DNA of 5,703 bases from DATDMG01 sp036518955 (lineage in GTDB: Bacteria; Actinomycetota; Actinomycetes; Actinomycetales; Kineosporiaceae), in the NCBI GenBank assembly GCA_036518955.1, contig DATDMG010000080.1, positions 1-5,703 on the forward strand, read 5' to 3'. Shown here piece after piece: positions 1 through 3,520 of the stretch. Below the pieces are notes generated by a model. The model saw only the letters and a program-made list of their open reading frames with translations, was not told the origin of the DNA and ran no database searches. Within the stretch, counting starts at the first letter, position 1. Each line of letters opens with the position of its first letter. The translations under genes and the position numbers were made by a program.

Positions 1-1
1 G

Positions 2-61
2 GCCGTCCACGCCGCGTACCGGCATGCCGCCCTACGTCTCCTGGGGGCAGACGCCCCCTAA
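2..61 (+). CDS. Possible 3' end of an upstream gene (19 residues)
   Basis: A reading frame is open from the window edge and ends at TAA (59-61); its tail reads AVHAAYRHAALRLLGADAP. The residues are plausible for an Ala/Leu-rich C-terminal helix and third positions are mostly G or C. The fragment is too short to assign to a family. The two other forward frames are also open here, so the choice rests on the stop lying just after a GC hairpin and before a promoter-like stretch. It could be non-coding. Confidence 0.3.
   Translation, partial: AVHAAYRHAALRLLGADAP
43..58 (+). terminator. GC hairpin, possible terminator without U-tract
   Basis: GGGGGC (43-48), loop AGAC, GCCCCC (53-58) form a perfect 6-bp stem immediately before the TAA at 59. 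No T-run follows, which is common for actinobacterial hairpin terminators. If the partial upstream gene is real, the hairpin lies inside its last codons, which is unusual. It may be only a GC-rich palindrome. Confidence 0.35.
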
Positions 62-75
62 ACGATCGCGGGAAG
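60..75 (+). repeat. 16-base inverted repeat, left copy
   Basis: AAACGATCGCGGGAAG here is found as its exact reverse complement at 2856-2871. The core CGATCG is itself a palindrome. This copy ends three bases before the TACCCT -10-like box of the membrane-protein gene, a position suited to an operator or activator site. The repeat could instead mark the ends of an inserted segment, but no transposase or clear target duplication is visible. Confidence 0.6.
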
Positions 76-78
76 GTC

Positions 79-84
79 TACCCT
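79..84 (+). promoter_or_regulatory. Possible -10 box of the membrane-protein gene
   Basis: TACCCT fits the actinobacterial TANNNT -10 pattern and would start transcription near base 91, about 30 bases before the TTG start. No good -35 is visible. The leader contains CTCCAG-GT-CTGGAG (83-96), a perfect 6-bp inverted repeat, and a second TCTGGAG at 108-114, about 18 bases after the first; these could be an operator. Confidence 0.25.
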
Positions 85-121
85 CCAGGTCTGGAGATCA
101 CATCCGATCTGGAGGGGCCCC

Positions 122-361
122 TTGTTCCGAGCCTTCGAGCCGTGGCACCTGATCGTGCTGCTCCTGATGCTGGCCATCCCCATCGCCCTCGTCCTGCTGG
201 TGGCGCTCCTGCTGCGCCGCGGAGGCCGGCGCGCGACACCACCGCCGACGTACCCACCTCAGGGCTACTACCCGCAGGGCCCGCCGCACGACTACCCGCC
301 GCAGCCGCCAGGCCAGCAGCCCCCAAGCGGCCACGGGTACCCGCCACCTCCGACGGCGTAG
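122..361 (+). CDS. Small single-span membrane protein with Pro-rich tail
   Basis: The protein has 79 residues. Residues about 9-31 form one long hydrophobic helix rich in Leu, Ile, Val and Ala, flanked on the C-terminal side by Arg pairs (32-33, 36-37). The positive-inside rule would therefore place the tail in the cytoplasm. The tail (39-79) is dominated by Pro, Gln, Gly and Tyr in PPQGYYPQGPP-like runs, a type common in actinobacterial small membrane proteins and probably disordered. The start is TTG, chosen because GGAGGGG (111-117) sits at normal spacing and no ATG or GTG in this frame covers the helix. A short N-terminal helix beginning MF with PW recalls TatA, but the FG hinge and amphipathic helix are missing. 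The function is unknown; a membrane-located accessory or exclusion role would be a guess. Confidence 0.6.
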   Translation: MFRAFEPWHLIVLLLMLAIPIALVLLVALLLRRGGRRATPPPTYPPQGYYPQGPPHDYPPQPPGQQPPSGHGYPPPPTA

Positions 362-591
362 CCGCCCCGCGCATCATGACTCCAAGCCGCCCACCGCGGC
401 AGGCAACTCGACGTCGACGACCCGGCGCCGGGCAGCGCCCGCGGGCTGGACGTCGGCCAAGTCACCCGGGGAACACCCGCGACGCACCCCGGCCGGACAG
501 GCGCACCGGTCGGCGCACCAAGCCACAGGTGCGCGTGCGCCAACCCGCAGATGCACCCCACCCGCACGTGACGGTCAGTACACTCCTGGCC
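362..591. other. Intergenic stretch without a convincing gene
   Basis: The plus frame leading into the next gene is open throughout but translates to Arg/Pro-rich sequence with mixed third positions, unlike the gene that follows. The minus-strand frames are equally unconvincing. It holds a perfect 12-base palindrome CCCGGCGCCGGG (421-432), two direct copies of GGCGCACC (500-507 and 512-519), and a hairpin with a 7-bp stem, GCGCACC (513-519) and GGTGCGC (528-534). The hairpin could end transcription of the membrane-protein gene. Confidence 0.4.
579..584 (+). promoter_or_regulatory. -10 box for a leaderless transcript
   Basis: TACACT fits TANNNT and its last base lies 8 bases before the A of the ATG at 592. 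That spacing places the transcription start at or next to the first codon. No Shine-Dalgarno sequence precedes the ATG, which agrees with leaderless initiation. A matching -35 is not evident. Confidence 0.45.
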
Positions 592-726
592 ATGATCATT
601 GAGCGGGACCCCGCGGACGCCGACGTCGACGACGAGGAGTTGACCGCCGACGAGGCCGCATGCATCGACGCGTTCCAGCGTAATCCGGTCCCCGTGTATG
701 TGGGTCGCCCGATCGCGCGCGGCTAA
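592..726 (+). CDS. Small acidic protein of unknown function
   Basis: The protein has 44 residues. The N-terminal half is strongly acidic (many Asp and Glu between residues 4 and 24) and is followed by an AFQRNPVPVYVGRPIARG ending that is hydrophobic and basic. The start at ATG 592 is chosen over upstream in-frame codons for two reasons: third positions become consistently G/C only from here, and a TACACT -10 box sits at leaderless spacing. The gene ends only a few bases before the tRNA-like hairpin read on the opposite strand, so it converges on the 735-2070 minus-strand cassette. An antitoxin-like or small regulatory protein is possible by size and charge, but nothing in the sequence proves it. 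Confidence 0.5.
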   Translation: MIIERDPADADVDDEELTADEAACIDAFQRNPVPVYVGRPIARG

Positions 727-734
727 CCCTGCGT

Positions 735-774
735 GCGGTCCCGGGGCTCGAACCCGGACGCCTGCCAGTACCGC
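735..774 (-). ncRNA. tRNA acceptor/T-arm-like hairpin, unit B
   Basis: On the minus strand, GCGGT (774-770) pairs with ACCGC (739-735). Inside it are a 12-base spacer (769-758) and a perfect 5-bp stem with a 7-base loop, CCGGG-TTCGAGC-CCCGG (757-741). The loop has the T-loop signature (TTC, purine, A) closed by G-C as in position 53-61 of tRNA. D and anticodon arms are absent, so it is not a functional tRNA by sequence. The same architecture, with different bases, occurs at 904-944. Confidence 0.6.
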
Positions 775-794
775 CCATCGATCCCTTGCCATGC
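775..794 (-). repeat. 20-base conserved junction block, unit B
   Basis: Minus-strand GCATGGCAAGGGATCGATGG matches 965-946 at 19 of 20 positions. It joins the five-base-phased array to the T-arm-like hairpin with no gap. It is the only extended sequence the two units share, so it is probably a fixed recognition or processing element. Confidence 0.75.
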
Positions 795-894
795 CCGGCC
801 GTGACATGCCGAGGCCAAGCCGTGCAGCGCCAAGCCGAGCCCAGCGGTGCCCTGTCGGGCCACGCCCCGGCCTAGCCCAGGAAGGCCATGCCGC
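788..894 (-). repeat. Five-base-phased NNGGC array, unit B
   Basis: Read on the minus strand from 894 to 788 the sequence divides into 21 pentamers, 16 of which are exactly NNGGC (for example GCGGC, ATGGC, TGGGC, TAGGC). One-base slips occur at 869 and 813, and five pentamers deviate (CTTCC, CCGAC, ACCGC, GCTGC, ATGTC). The first two positions vary while GGC is fixed. A period of five cannot be coding. The last pentamer, ATGGC, runs into the conserved 20-base block. I infer a structured or protein-bound RNA made with the upstream minus-strand genes. Confidence 0.7.
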
Positions 895-905
895 GCTCAG
901 CGCGG
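891..905. repeat. Perfect hairpin between the two RNA units
   Basis: CCGCGCT, centre C, AGCGCGG form a perfect inverted repeat of 7 bp around one base. It lies exactly at the boundary between unit A (upstream on the minus strand) and unit B. It could be a processing site or a transcription pause; its base overlaps the closing stem of unit A, so the two folds may compete. Confidence 0.45.
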
Positions 906-944
906 GGCCGGGTGGAGTCGAACCACCCGTACGACCATCACCCC
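904..944 (-). ncRNA. tRNA acceptor/T-arm-like hairpin, unit A
   Basis: On the minus strand, GGGG (944-941) can pair with CCCC (907-904). Inside are a 12-base spacer (940-929), the same length as in unit B, and GGGTGG-TTCGACT-CCACCC (928-910), a perfect 6-bp stem with a 7-base TTCGA T-loop closed by G-C. A D-loop-like stretch lies upstream, but no anticodon stem or full 7-bp acceptor can be formed, so this is not an ordinary tRNA gene. Confidence 0.6.
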
Positions 945-945
945 T

Positions 946-965
946 CCACCGATCCCTTGCCATGC
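946..965 (-). repeat. 20-base conserved junction block, unit A
   Basis: Minus-strand GCATGGCAAGGGATCGGTGG differs from the unit B copy at one position. As in unit B it sits between the phased array and the T-arm-like hairpin, here with one extra base before the outer stem. Confidence 0.75.
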
Positions 966-1026
966 TGGGCTGCGCCCCGACGAGCCACGCCAAGCCCGGC
1001 CGAGCCTGCGCCATGCCCCGCCCAGC
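959..1026 (-). repeat. Five-base-phased NNGGC array, unit A
   Basis: From 1024 to 959 on the minus strand, 13 repeats of about five bases follow one another, 10 ending in GGC (TGGGC, GGGGC, ATGGC, TCGGC, TTGGC and so on); one has six bases (1009-1004). It starts about 10 bases after the stop of the 154-residue gene, so it lies in the 3' part of that operon's transcript. Its ends are complementary: GCTGGGC (1026-1020) can pair with GCCCAGC (970-964), closing the array in one large loop. The array is shorter than in unit B and differs from it in the variable positions. Confidence 0.7.
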
Positions 1027-1036
1027 TTTGGGTGGT

Positions 1037-1501
1037 CTACTCCGGGGGCAGCAGTAGTCGGCGGCGCCGCGCACGCCGCGCCTCCAGTTCCTCCTGCCAC
1101 GCCGCCGCCCGCGCAGCCGCATGCATGCGGTCACGTTGCTCCTGCGTCAACTCCGCCCGCTCCAGCGCAGCCCCGGCGTAGTCACCGATCCGCACCAGCC
1201 CGATCAGGAACCGTCTCTTCAGCGTGTCGACGGCGGCGACCTGGCCTGTCGCGTCGAGCCGCTTGTACCCGTCCTGGTAGGAGCCGACGCCGAGCTCATG
1301 CCGGGCAGCCAAGGCGTCCCGCGCGGCGTGAGCTGCGCGGGCCACGGAACCCGTCTCGCAGTCAGCCTGGGTCAACTCCCGGACTCGGTAGGCGAGGTCG
1401 TCCAGGCTGATCCACGCACCCGGGGCCATGGCCCCGAACACCTCCACGCAGGCATCCTTCATCGACATCCGCCCGAGGGGCTGGAACGCACGCTCGTTCA
1501 C
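1037..1501 (-). CDS. Probable winged-helix-start protein with basic coiled tail
   Basis: The protein has 154 residues. Residues about 13-70 read as short helices and a turn (MKDACVEVFGAMAPGAWISL, then DDLAYRV, then a helix with ARDALAA), resembling the winged-helix modules of small phage proteins; GVGSYQDGYKRLD (71-83) would be the wing. Residues about 95-147 are helical and charged, ending in the basic run RRARRRR (142-148), suited to nucleic acid binding. The GTG start at 1501 overlaps the upstream stop by four bases (GTGA), indicating translational coupling; ATGs at residues 12 and 14 are alternatives. Immediately downstream lies the five-base-phased RNA region, so a role in binding or regulating that RNA is attractive but inferred. 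I do not recognise the family by name. Confidence 0.75.
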   Translation of the reverse strand: MNERAFQPLGRMSMKDACVEVFGAMAPGAWISLDDLAYRVRELTQADCETGSVARAAHAARDALAARHELGVGSYQDGYKRLDATGQVAAVDTLKRRFLIGLVRIGDYAGAALERAELTQEQRDRMHAAARAAAWQEELEARRARRRRLLLPPE

Positions 1502-2070
1502 TCGACGGTCACCCGGTAGGCGCCATAGAAGCGCCGGTAGTCCCCGACGTGGATCAGGCGCCCGGCCTTCTCGGCGATCCAGACGAAGTCGTCCATCGAG
1601 AGGATCTCCTTATCTAGGTCGAACTCGTACGATGCCGTCCAGTTGTGGAAAGCCGGCCGCAGAGTGGGGATAGGTGCCCTGTTCACGGTGGCCATCCGTC
1701 GGTCCACGTGCGGACTTTTGCCGCCGTTCCACAGGCCTTCAATGGTGCGCGGCCCGTTATAGCCGAGTGGGGAGTGCAGGGAATGGATCGTCAGGCTCCG
1801 CTCGACGTCCTTGCCGTTCCGGGTCAGCGTGGCCGCCTGCAGGATGGACTTGAAGATGTTCGCGGACGGCAGGACTGGCCCATCCTCGGCGTCCCAGTAC
1901 AGGGCGGACCGCCACTTCAGGAGGTCACGTTCCGCGCGCTGCTCATCCGTGATCCGCTTCTTGAGCGCGTTGAGTCGCGCGATCTCCTTGTTCGGCGGGT
2001 GGTCCGGGTCTGCCCCCTGGACGTTATTCATGAGCAGCGTGTCCCGCCCGGTGACGTTCATCCTGTGCAT
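1498..2070 (-). CDS. Phage-type protein with LLMNN motif, unknown function, possibly RAMP-like
   Basis: The protein has 190 residues. Visible landmarks are VTGRDTLLMNN (6-16), a charged helical stretch (28-52), GPVLPSANIFKSILQAA (64-80), VDRRMATVNRAPIPTLRP (122-139) and a C-terminal AGRLIHVGDYRRFYGAYRVTVE-type region (169-190). From memory this matches a widespread family of uncharacterised proteins in phages and mobile elements that begin with an LLMHN-like motif, have a conserved mid-protein motif ending in an alanine-rich helix, and end in a Gly-rich G-D-x-R segment. The beta-rich plan with a terminal Gly-rich loop recalls Cas7/RAMP RNA-binding proteins, but that is a hypothesis. The start is fixed by GGGAGGT (2079-2085), 8 bases upstream. 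The coding sequence looks less GC-rich than its neighbours, which fits horizontal transfer. Confidence 0.8.
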   Translation of the reverse strand: MHRMNVTGRDTLLMNNVQGADPDHPPNKEIARLNALKKRITDEQRAERDLLKWRSALYWDAEDGPVLPSANIFKSILQAATLTRNGKDVERSLTIHSLHSPLGYNGPRTIEGLWNGGKSPHVDRRMATVNRAPIPTLRPAFHNWTASYEFDLDKEILSMDDFVWIAEKAGRLIHVGDYRRFYGAYRVTVE

Positions 2071-2078
2071 CGCGGGTG

Positions 2079-2085
2079 ACCTCCC
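2079..2085 (-). promoter_or_regulatory. Strong ribosome binding site
   Basis: Minus-strand GGGAGGT is close to a perfect Shine-Dalgarno sequence, 8 bases before the ATG at 2070. It decides that start against the longer in-frame version beginning at 2118, whose first codons would lie in the promoter region. Confidence 0.8.
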
Positions 2086-2116
2086 ATGTCCGTGCTGTGT
2101 GCGTCGCGCGCCGTGC

Positions 2117-2169
2117 ACGCTACCAGAGGATGCGCATCACGTAACTCACAGATGCGTCTGGACTAGCCT
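2117..2169. promoter_or_regulatory. Divergent promoters with paired GATGCG operators
   Basis: Minus-strand TAGCGT (2122-2117) and plus-strand TAGCCT (2164-2169) are facing TANNNT -10 boxes. TAGCCT ends 6 bases before the ATG at 2176, which has no Shine-Dalgarno, so that gene is probably leaderless. Between the boxes lie the perfect palindrome GATGCGCATC (2129-2138) and the near-palindrome CAGATGCGTCTG (2149-2160). Their GATGCG cores start at 2129 and 2151, exactly 22 bases or about two helical turns apart. This is the layout expected for cooperative binding by a ribbon-helix-helix repressor, here plausibly the product of the gene at 2176. Confidence 0.5.
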
Positions 2170-2175
2170 GCGCAC

Positions 2176-2625
2176 ATGGCACGAGTGAACGTCTACCTCC
2201 CTGACGACCTGGCCGGCGAGGTCAAGCTGCGGCATCTGCGCATCAGCGCCCTGTGCCAGGACGCCATCCGAAGGGAGATCGACCGCATGAACGCGATCAA
2301 GGAGGCCCCCAACCTCAGGCGCCACCTCGACGACATCTCGACCCTCACCGTCGAAGTCGGGGACGACGCCGTCGAGACGGAGTTTCGCGGAGCATGGATC
2401 ATCGACCCCGACGATGCGACCGCCAGTGGAGACCAGGACGCCACCTGGGGCGTCGCCGTGACGGGGCGCGGCCGGTACGCCGTGCACACGCGGCACGTCA
2501 ACGAACGCCCGCCCGCCCAGCTCGAGGACTTTGACACGCTGGACGAGTTGCTCGCTCGCCTACCCAGCGACATCGCCAGCATCGTGGAGGGCCGACTCAC
2601 CGGCCGCCGCGTGCTGGACATCTGA
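2176..2625 (+). CDS. Ribbon-helix-helix (CcdA-like) regulator with EXLDI-like C-terminus
   Basis: The protein has 149 residues. The N-terminus MARVNVYLPDDLAGEVK reads as the beta strand (2-8) and first helix (10-18) of a ribbon-helix-helix DNA-binding fold, with the second helix at about 23-36 (ISALCQDAIRREID). This is the form seen in actinobacterial CcdA-type antitoxins and Arc/MetJ-class regulators. The C-terminal domain contains WGVAVTGRGRYAVHTRHVN (91-109), an acidic FDTLDELLARLP helix (119-130) and ends in RRVLDI. That ending and layout resemble, from memory, the actinobacterial EXLDI family. No toxin gene follows, so a stand-alone repressor is more likely than a toxin-antitoxin pair. 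It probably binds the paired sites in the 2071-2175 gap and controls itself and the divergent RNA/protein cassette; that target is inferred from position. Confidence 0.8.
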   Translation: MARVNVYLPDDLAGEVKLRHLRISALCQDAIRREIDRMNAIKEAPNLRRHLDDISTLTVEVGDDAVETEFRGAWIIDPDDATASGDQDATWGVAVTGRGRYAVHTRHVNERPPAQLEDFDTLDELLARLPSDIASIVEGRLTGRRVLDI

Positions 2626-2766
2626 CGGCTCGCCCTGGTCCCGTCGCCACTCCCGGTCCTCCCGGCGGCGCTGCTGGTGTCGCGTGCGGCCACCGTCGCC
2701 GCAGTCGTAGCAGCGACACCTGGAACCCCACACCTGGGCGCGGCCCATCATCTTCCCCTGGGTCAT
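2560..2766 (-). CDS. Small Cys/Arg-rich hypothetical protein
   Basis: The predicted protein has 68 residues. It has a compact CRCYDC cluster (C17, C19, C22) followed by a strongly basic helix (RTRHQQRRREDREWRRD, 27-43), a pattern common in tiny phage proteins that bind zinc or nucleic acid. The ATG at 2766 is preceded by GGGAGG at short spacing, which supports translation, and third positions are mostly G or C. The last 66 bases overlap the end of the convergent regulator gene, which is unusual. The C-terminal 20 residues are less convincing and may be a read-through tail. It is a plausible but unproven gene. Confidence 0.45.
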   Translation of the reverse strand: MTQGKMMGRAQVWGSRCRCYDCGDGGRTRHQQRRREDREWRRDQGEPSDVQHAAAGESALHDAGDVAG

Positions 2767-2950
2767 CACGCCTCCCGCCCTCCGGACCACCAGCGGTCAA
2801 GTCTCGCGTGCGGTGGGGGAAACTCGCAGGTGCGGGGCATGTTCGGCGCTCCCGGCTTCCCGCGATCGTTTCCCCCGATTCCCCCTCCTGACCTCCGCCG
2901 CCGGACTACCGTGCGTCCCCTGGGGTTGATCACGATCGATCGGGGGCGGG
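2767..2950. other. Divergent intergenic region with inverted repeats
   Basis: This gap separates a minus-strand ORF from the lipoprotein gene. It holds GGGGGAAAC (2815-2823) and its exact complement GTTTCCCCC (2868-2876), 44 bases apart, and the right copy of the 16-base repeat (2856-2871), which overlaps the latter. A TACCGT box at 2907-2912 could be the -10 of the lipoprotein gene. GATC-rich sequence (2928-2941) follows it. No gene is seen here. Confidence 0.45.
2856..2871 (-). repeat. 16-base inverted repeat, right copy
   Basis: On the minus strand this reads AAACGATCGCGGGAAG, identical over 16 bases to 60-75 on the plus strand. It is oriented towards the small minus-strand ORF starting at 2766 and is preceded on that strand by GGGGG. 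It lies about 90 bases upstream of the lipoprotein start. A regulator-binding site shared by several promoters is the simplest reading. Confidence 0.6.
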
Positions 2951-3508
2951 ATGAGGCACGAGGCCACCACGCTGGCCGTCGCAGCCACGCTCGCCCTGGC
3001 GGCCTGCAGCGCACCGGCGGCGACACCACTGGACTCGGCCAGCGCGACCGGCCCGCATGTGGCTCCAGTCGTAGCCCCGGCCGTGGGCTCGTCGAGCGCC
3101 GTTGCGCCCATCCAGGTGCCCGTCATCCGCGCTGTGGCCGCACGTGCGGGTGTGACGGCGGCCGCCCCGGCGGTCACGACGCCGGCGGCGAAGCGCACCA
3201 CGGCCATGCCAGGCATCCGGCTGGCATCCGCGCCTCCCAGCCGGCCCGAGGCTACCCACGCGCCCGCCCCGCCCGGGGAAGCCGACGCGCGTGGCGCCCA
3301 GTCGGAGAGCCAGCCAGTCGGGCCGACGGCCGGGGACTCGACAACCAGTACGACTGCGGCCAGCACCAACCCGGCGCCGACGACGACCAACACGACGACG
3401 AGCAGCTCGTCGATGGCGGTCGCCAAGACGGGCTGCCCGTCGACATGGCTCCCCGACTGCTCCGGGCCAGCACCTACGCCACGCCCGACCGGCGGGGGGA
3501 ACGGGTGA
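2951..3508 (+). CDS. Secreted lipoprotein, low-complexity, unknown function
   Basis: The protein has 185 residues. The N-terminus is a short lipoprotein signal: a weakly charged start (MRHEA), a hydrophobic core (8-17) and the lipobox LAAC with lipid-acceptor Cys19. Signal peptidase II should cleave before Cys19 and leave the protein anchored on the outer face of the membrane. The mature part has no recognisable domain. It is rich in Ala, Pro, Thr and Ser, with a TTTNTTTSSSS-like run near 144-154 that could act as a wall-spanning stalk. Two cysteines, C162 and C170, flank PSTWLPD near the end and may form a small disulfide loop. The ATG at 2951 follows GGGGGCGGG closely. It converges on the 3518-5633 operon. 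A superinfection-exclusion or surface-decoration role is possible for a phage-borne lipoprotein, but unproven. Confidence 0.7.
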   Translation: MRHEATTLAVAATLALAACSAPAATPLDSASATGPHVAPVVAPAVGSSSAVAPIQVPVIRAVAARAGVTAAAPAVTTPAAKRTTAMPGIRLASAPPSRPEATHAPAPPGEADARGAQSESQPVGPTAGDSTTSTTAASTNPAPTTTNTTTSSSSMAVAKTGCPSTWLPDCSGPAPTPRPTGGGNG

Positions 3509-3520
3509 GGCCACGCCTCA
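3506..3520. terminator. Short bidirectional hairpin containing both stop codons
   Basis: TGAGGC (3506-3511), loop CAC, GCCTCA (3515-3520) form a perfect 6-bp stem. The stem's outer bases are the TGA of the lipoprotein gene on one strand and the TGA of the 69-residue gene on the other. Convergent genes only 9 bases apart need a shared terminator, and this is the only candidate. No U-tract is present and the stem is short. Confidence 0.4.

Noticed and set aside
122..361. TatA-like translocase component
   Set aside because: The MF...PW start and hydrophobic helix are suggestive, but the Phe-Gly hinge and amphipathic helix are absent and the tail is Pro-rich.
142..726. Long plus-strand ORF reading through the membrane-protein gene into the 44-residue protein
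   Set aside because: The part before 592 is Arg/Pro-rich with unbiased third positions and overlaps a better gene in another frame; only the end after the leaderless ATG looks coding.
735..980. Complete tRNA genes on the minus strand, suggested by the two TTCGA arms and a D-loop-like CCC-AGCATGGCAA-GGG stretch
   Set aside because: No anticodon stem can be formed from the G-rich sequence between them, the acceptor stem pairs over at most five bases in unit A and none in unit B at tRNA distance, and position 8 is not T. The T-arm similarity is real but the rest is not a tRNA.
735..1026. CRISPR array, iterons or TIGR-type array
   Set aside because: There are only two copies of the 20-base block, far apart and not separated by uniform spacers, and the pentamers are degenerate rather than identical. 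No cas1, cas2 or recognisable Tas-type gene is present.
292..1134. 280-residue minus-strand ORF
   Set aside because: It runs through the phased RNA region and the end of another gene, and consists of low-complexity Arg/Gly/Pro/Trp translation of GC-rich sequence.
2176..2625. Complete CcdA/CcdB-type toxin-antitoxin module
   Set aside because: The antitoxin-like DNA-binding half is present, but no toxin-sized partner follows on the same strand and the C-terminal domain is unlike a short toxin-binding tail.
60..2871. Composite transposon bounded by the 16-base inverted repeats
   Set aside because: No transposase lies between them and the flanking five-base runs (CCCCT and CCCCC) are not a convincing target duplication, so regulatory sites are more likely.
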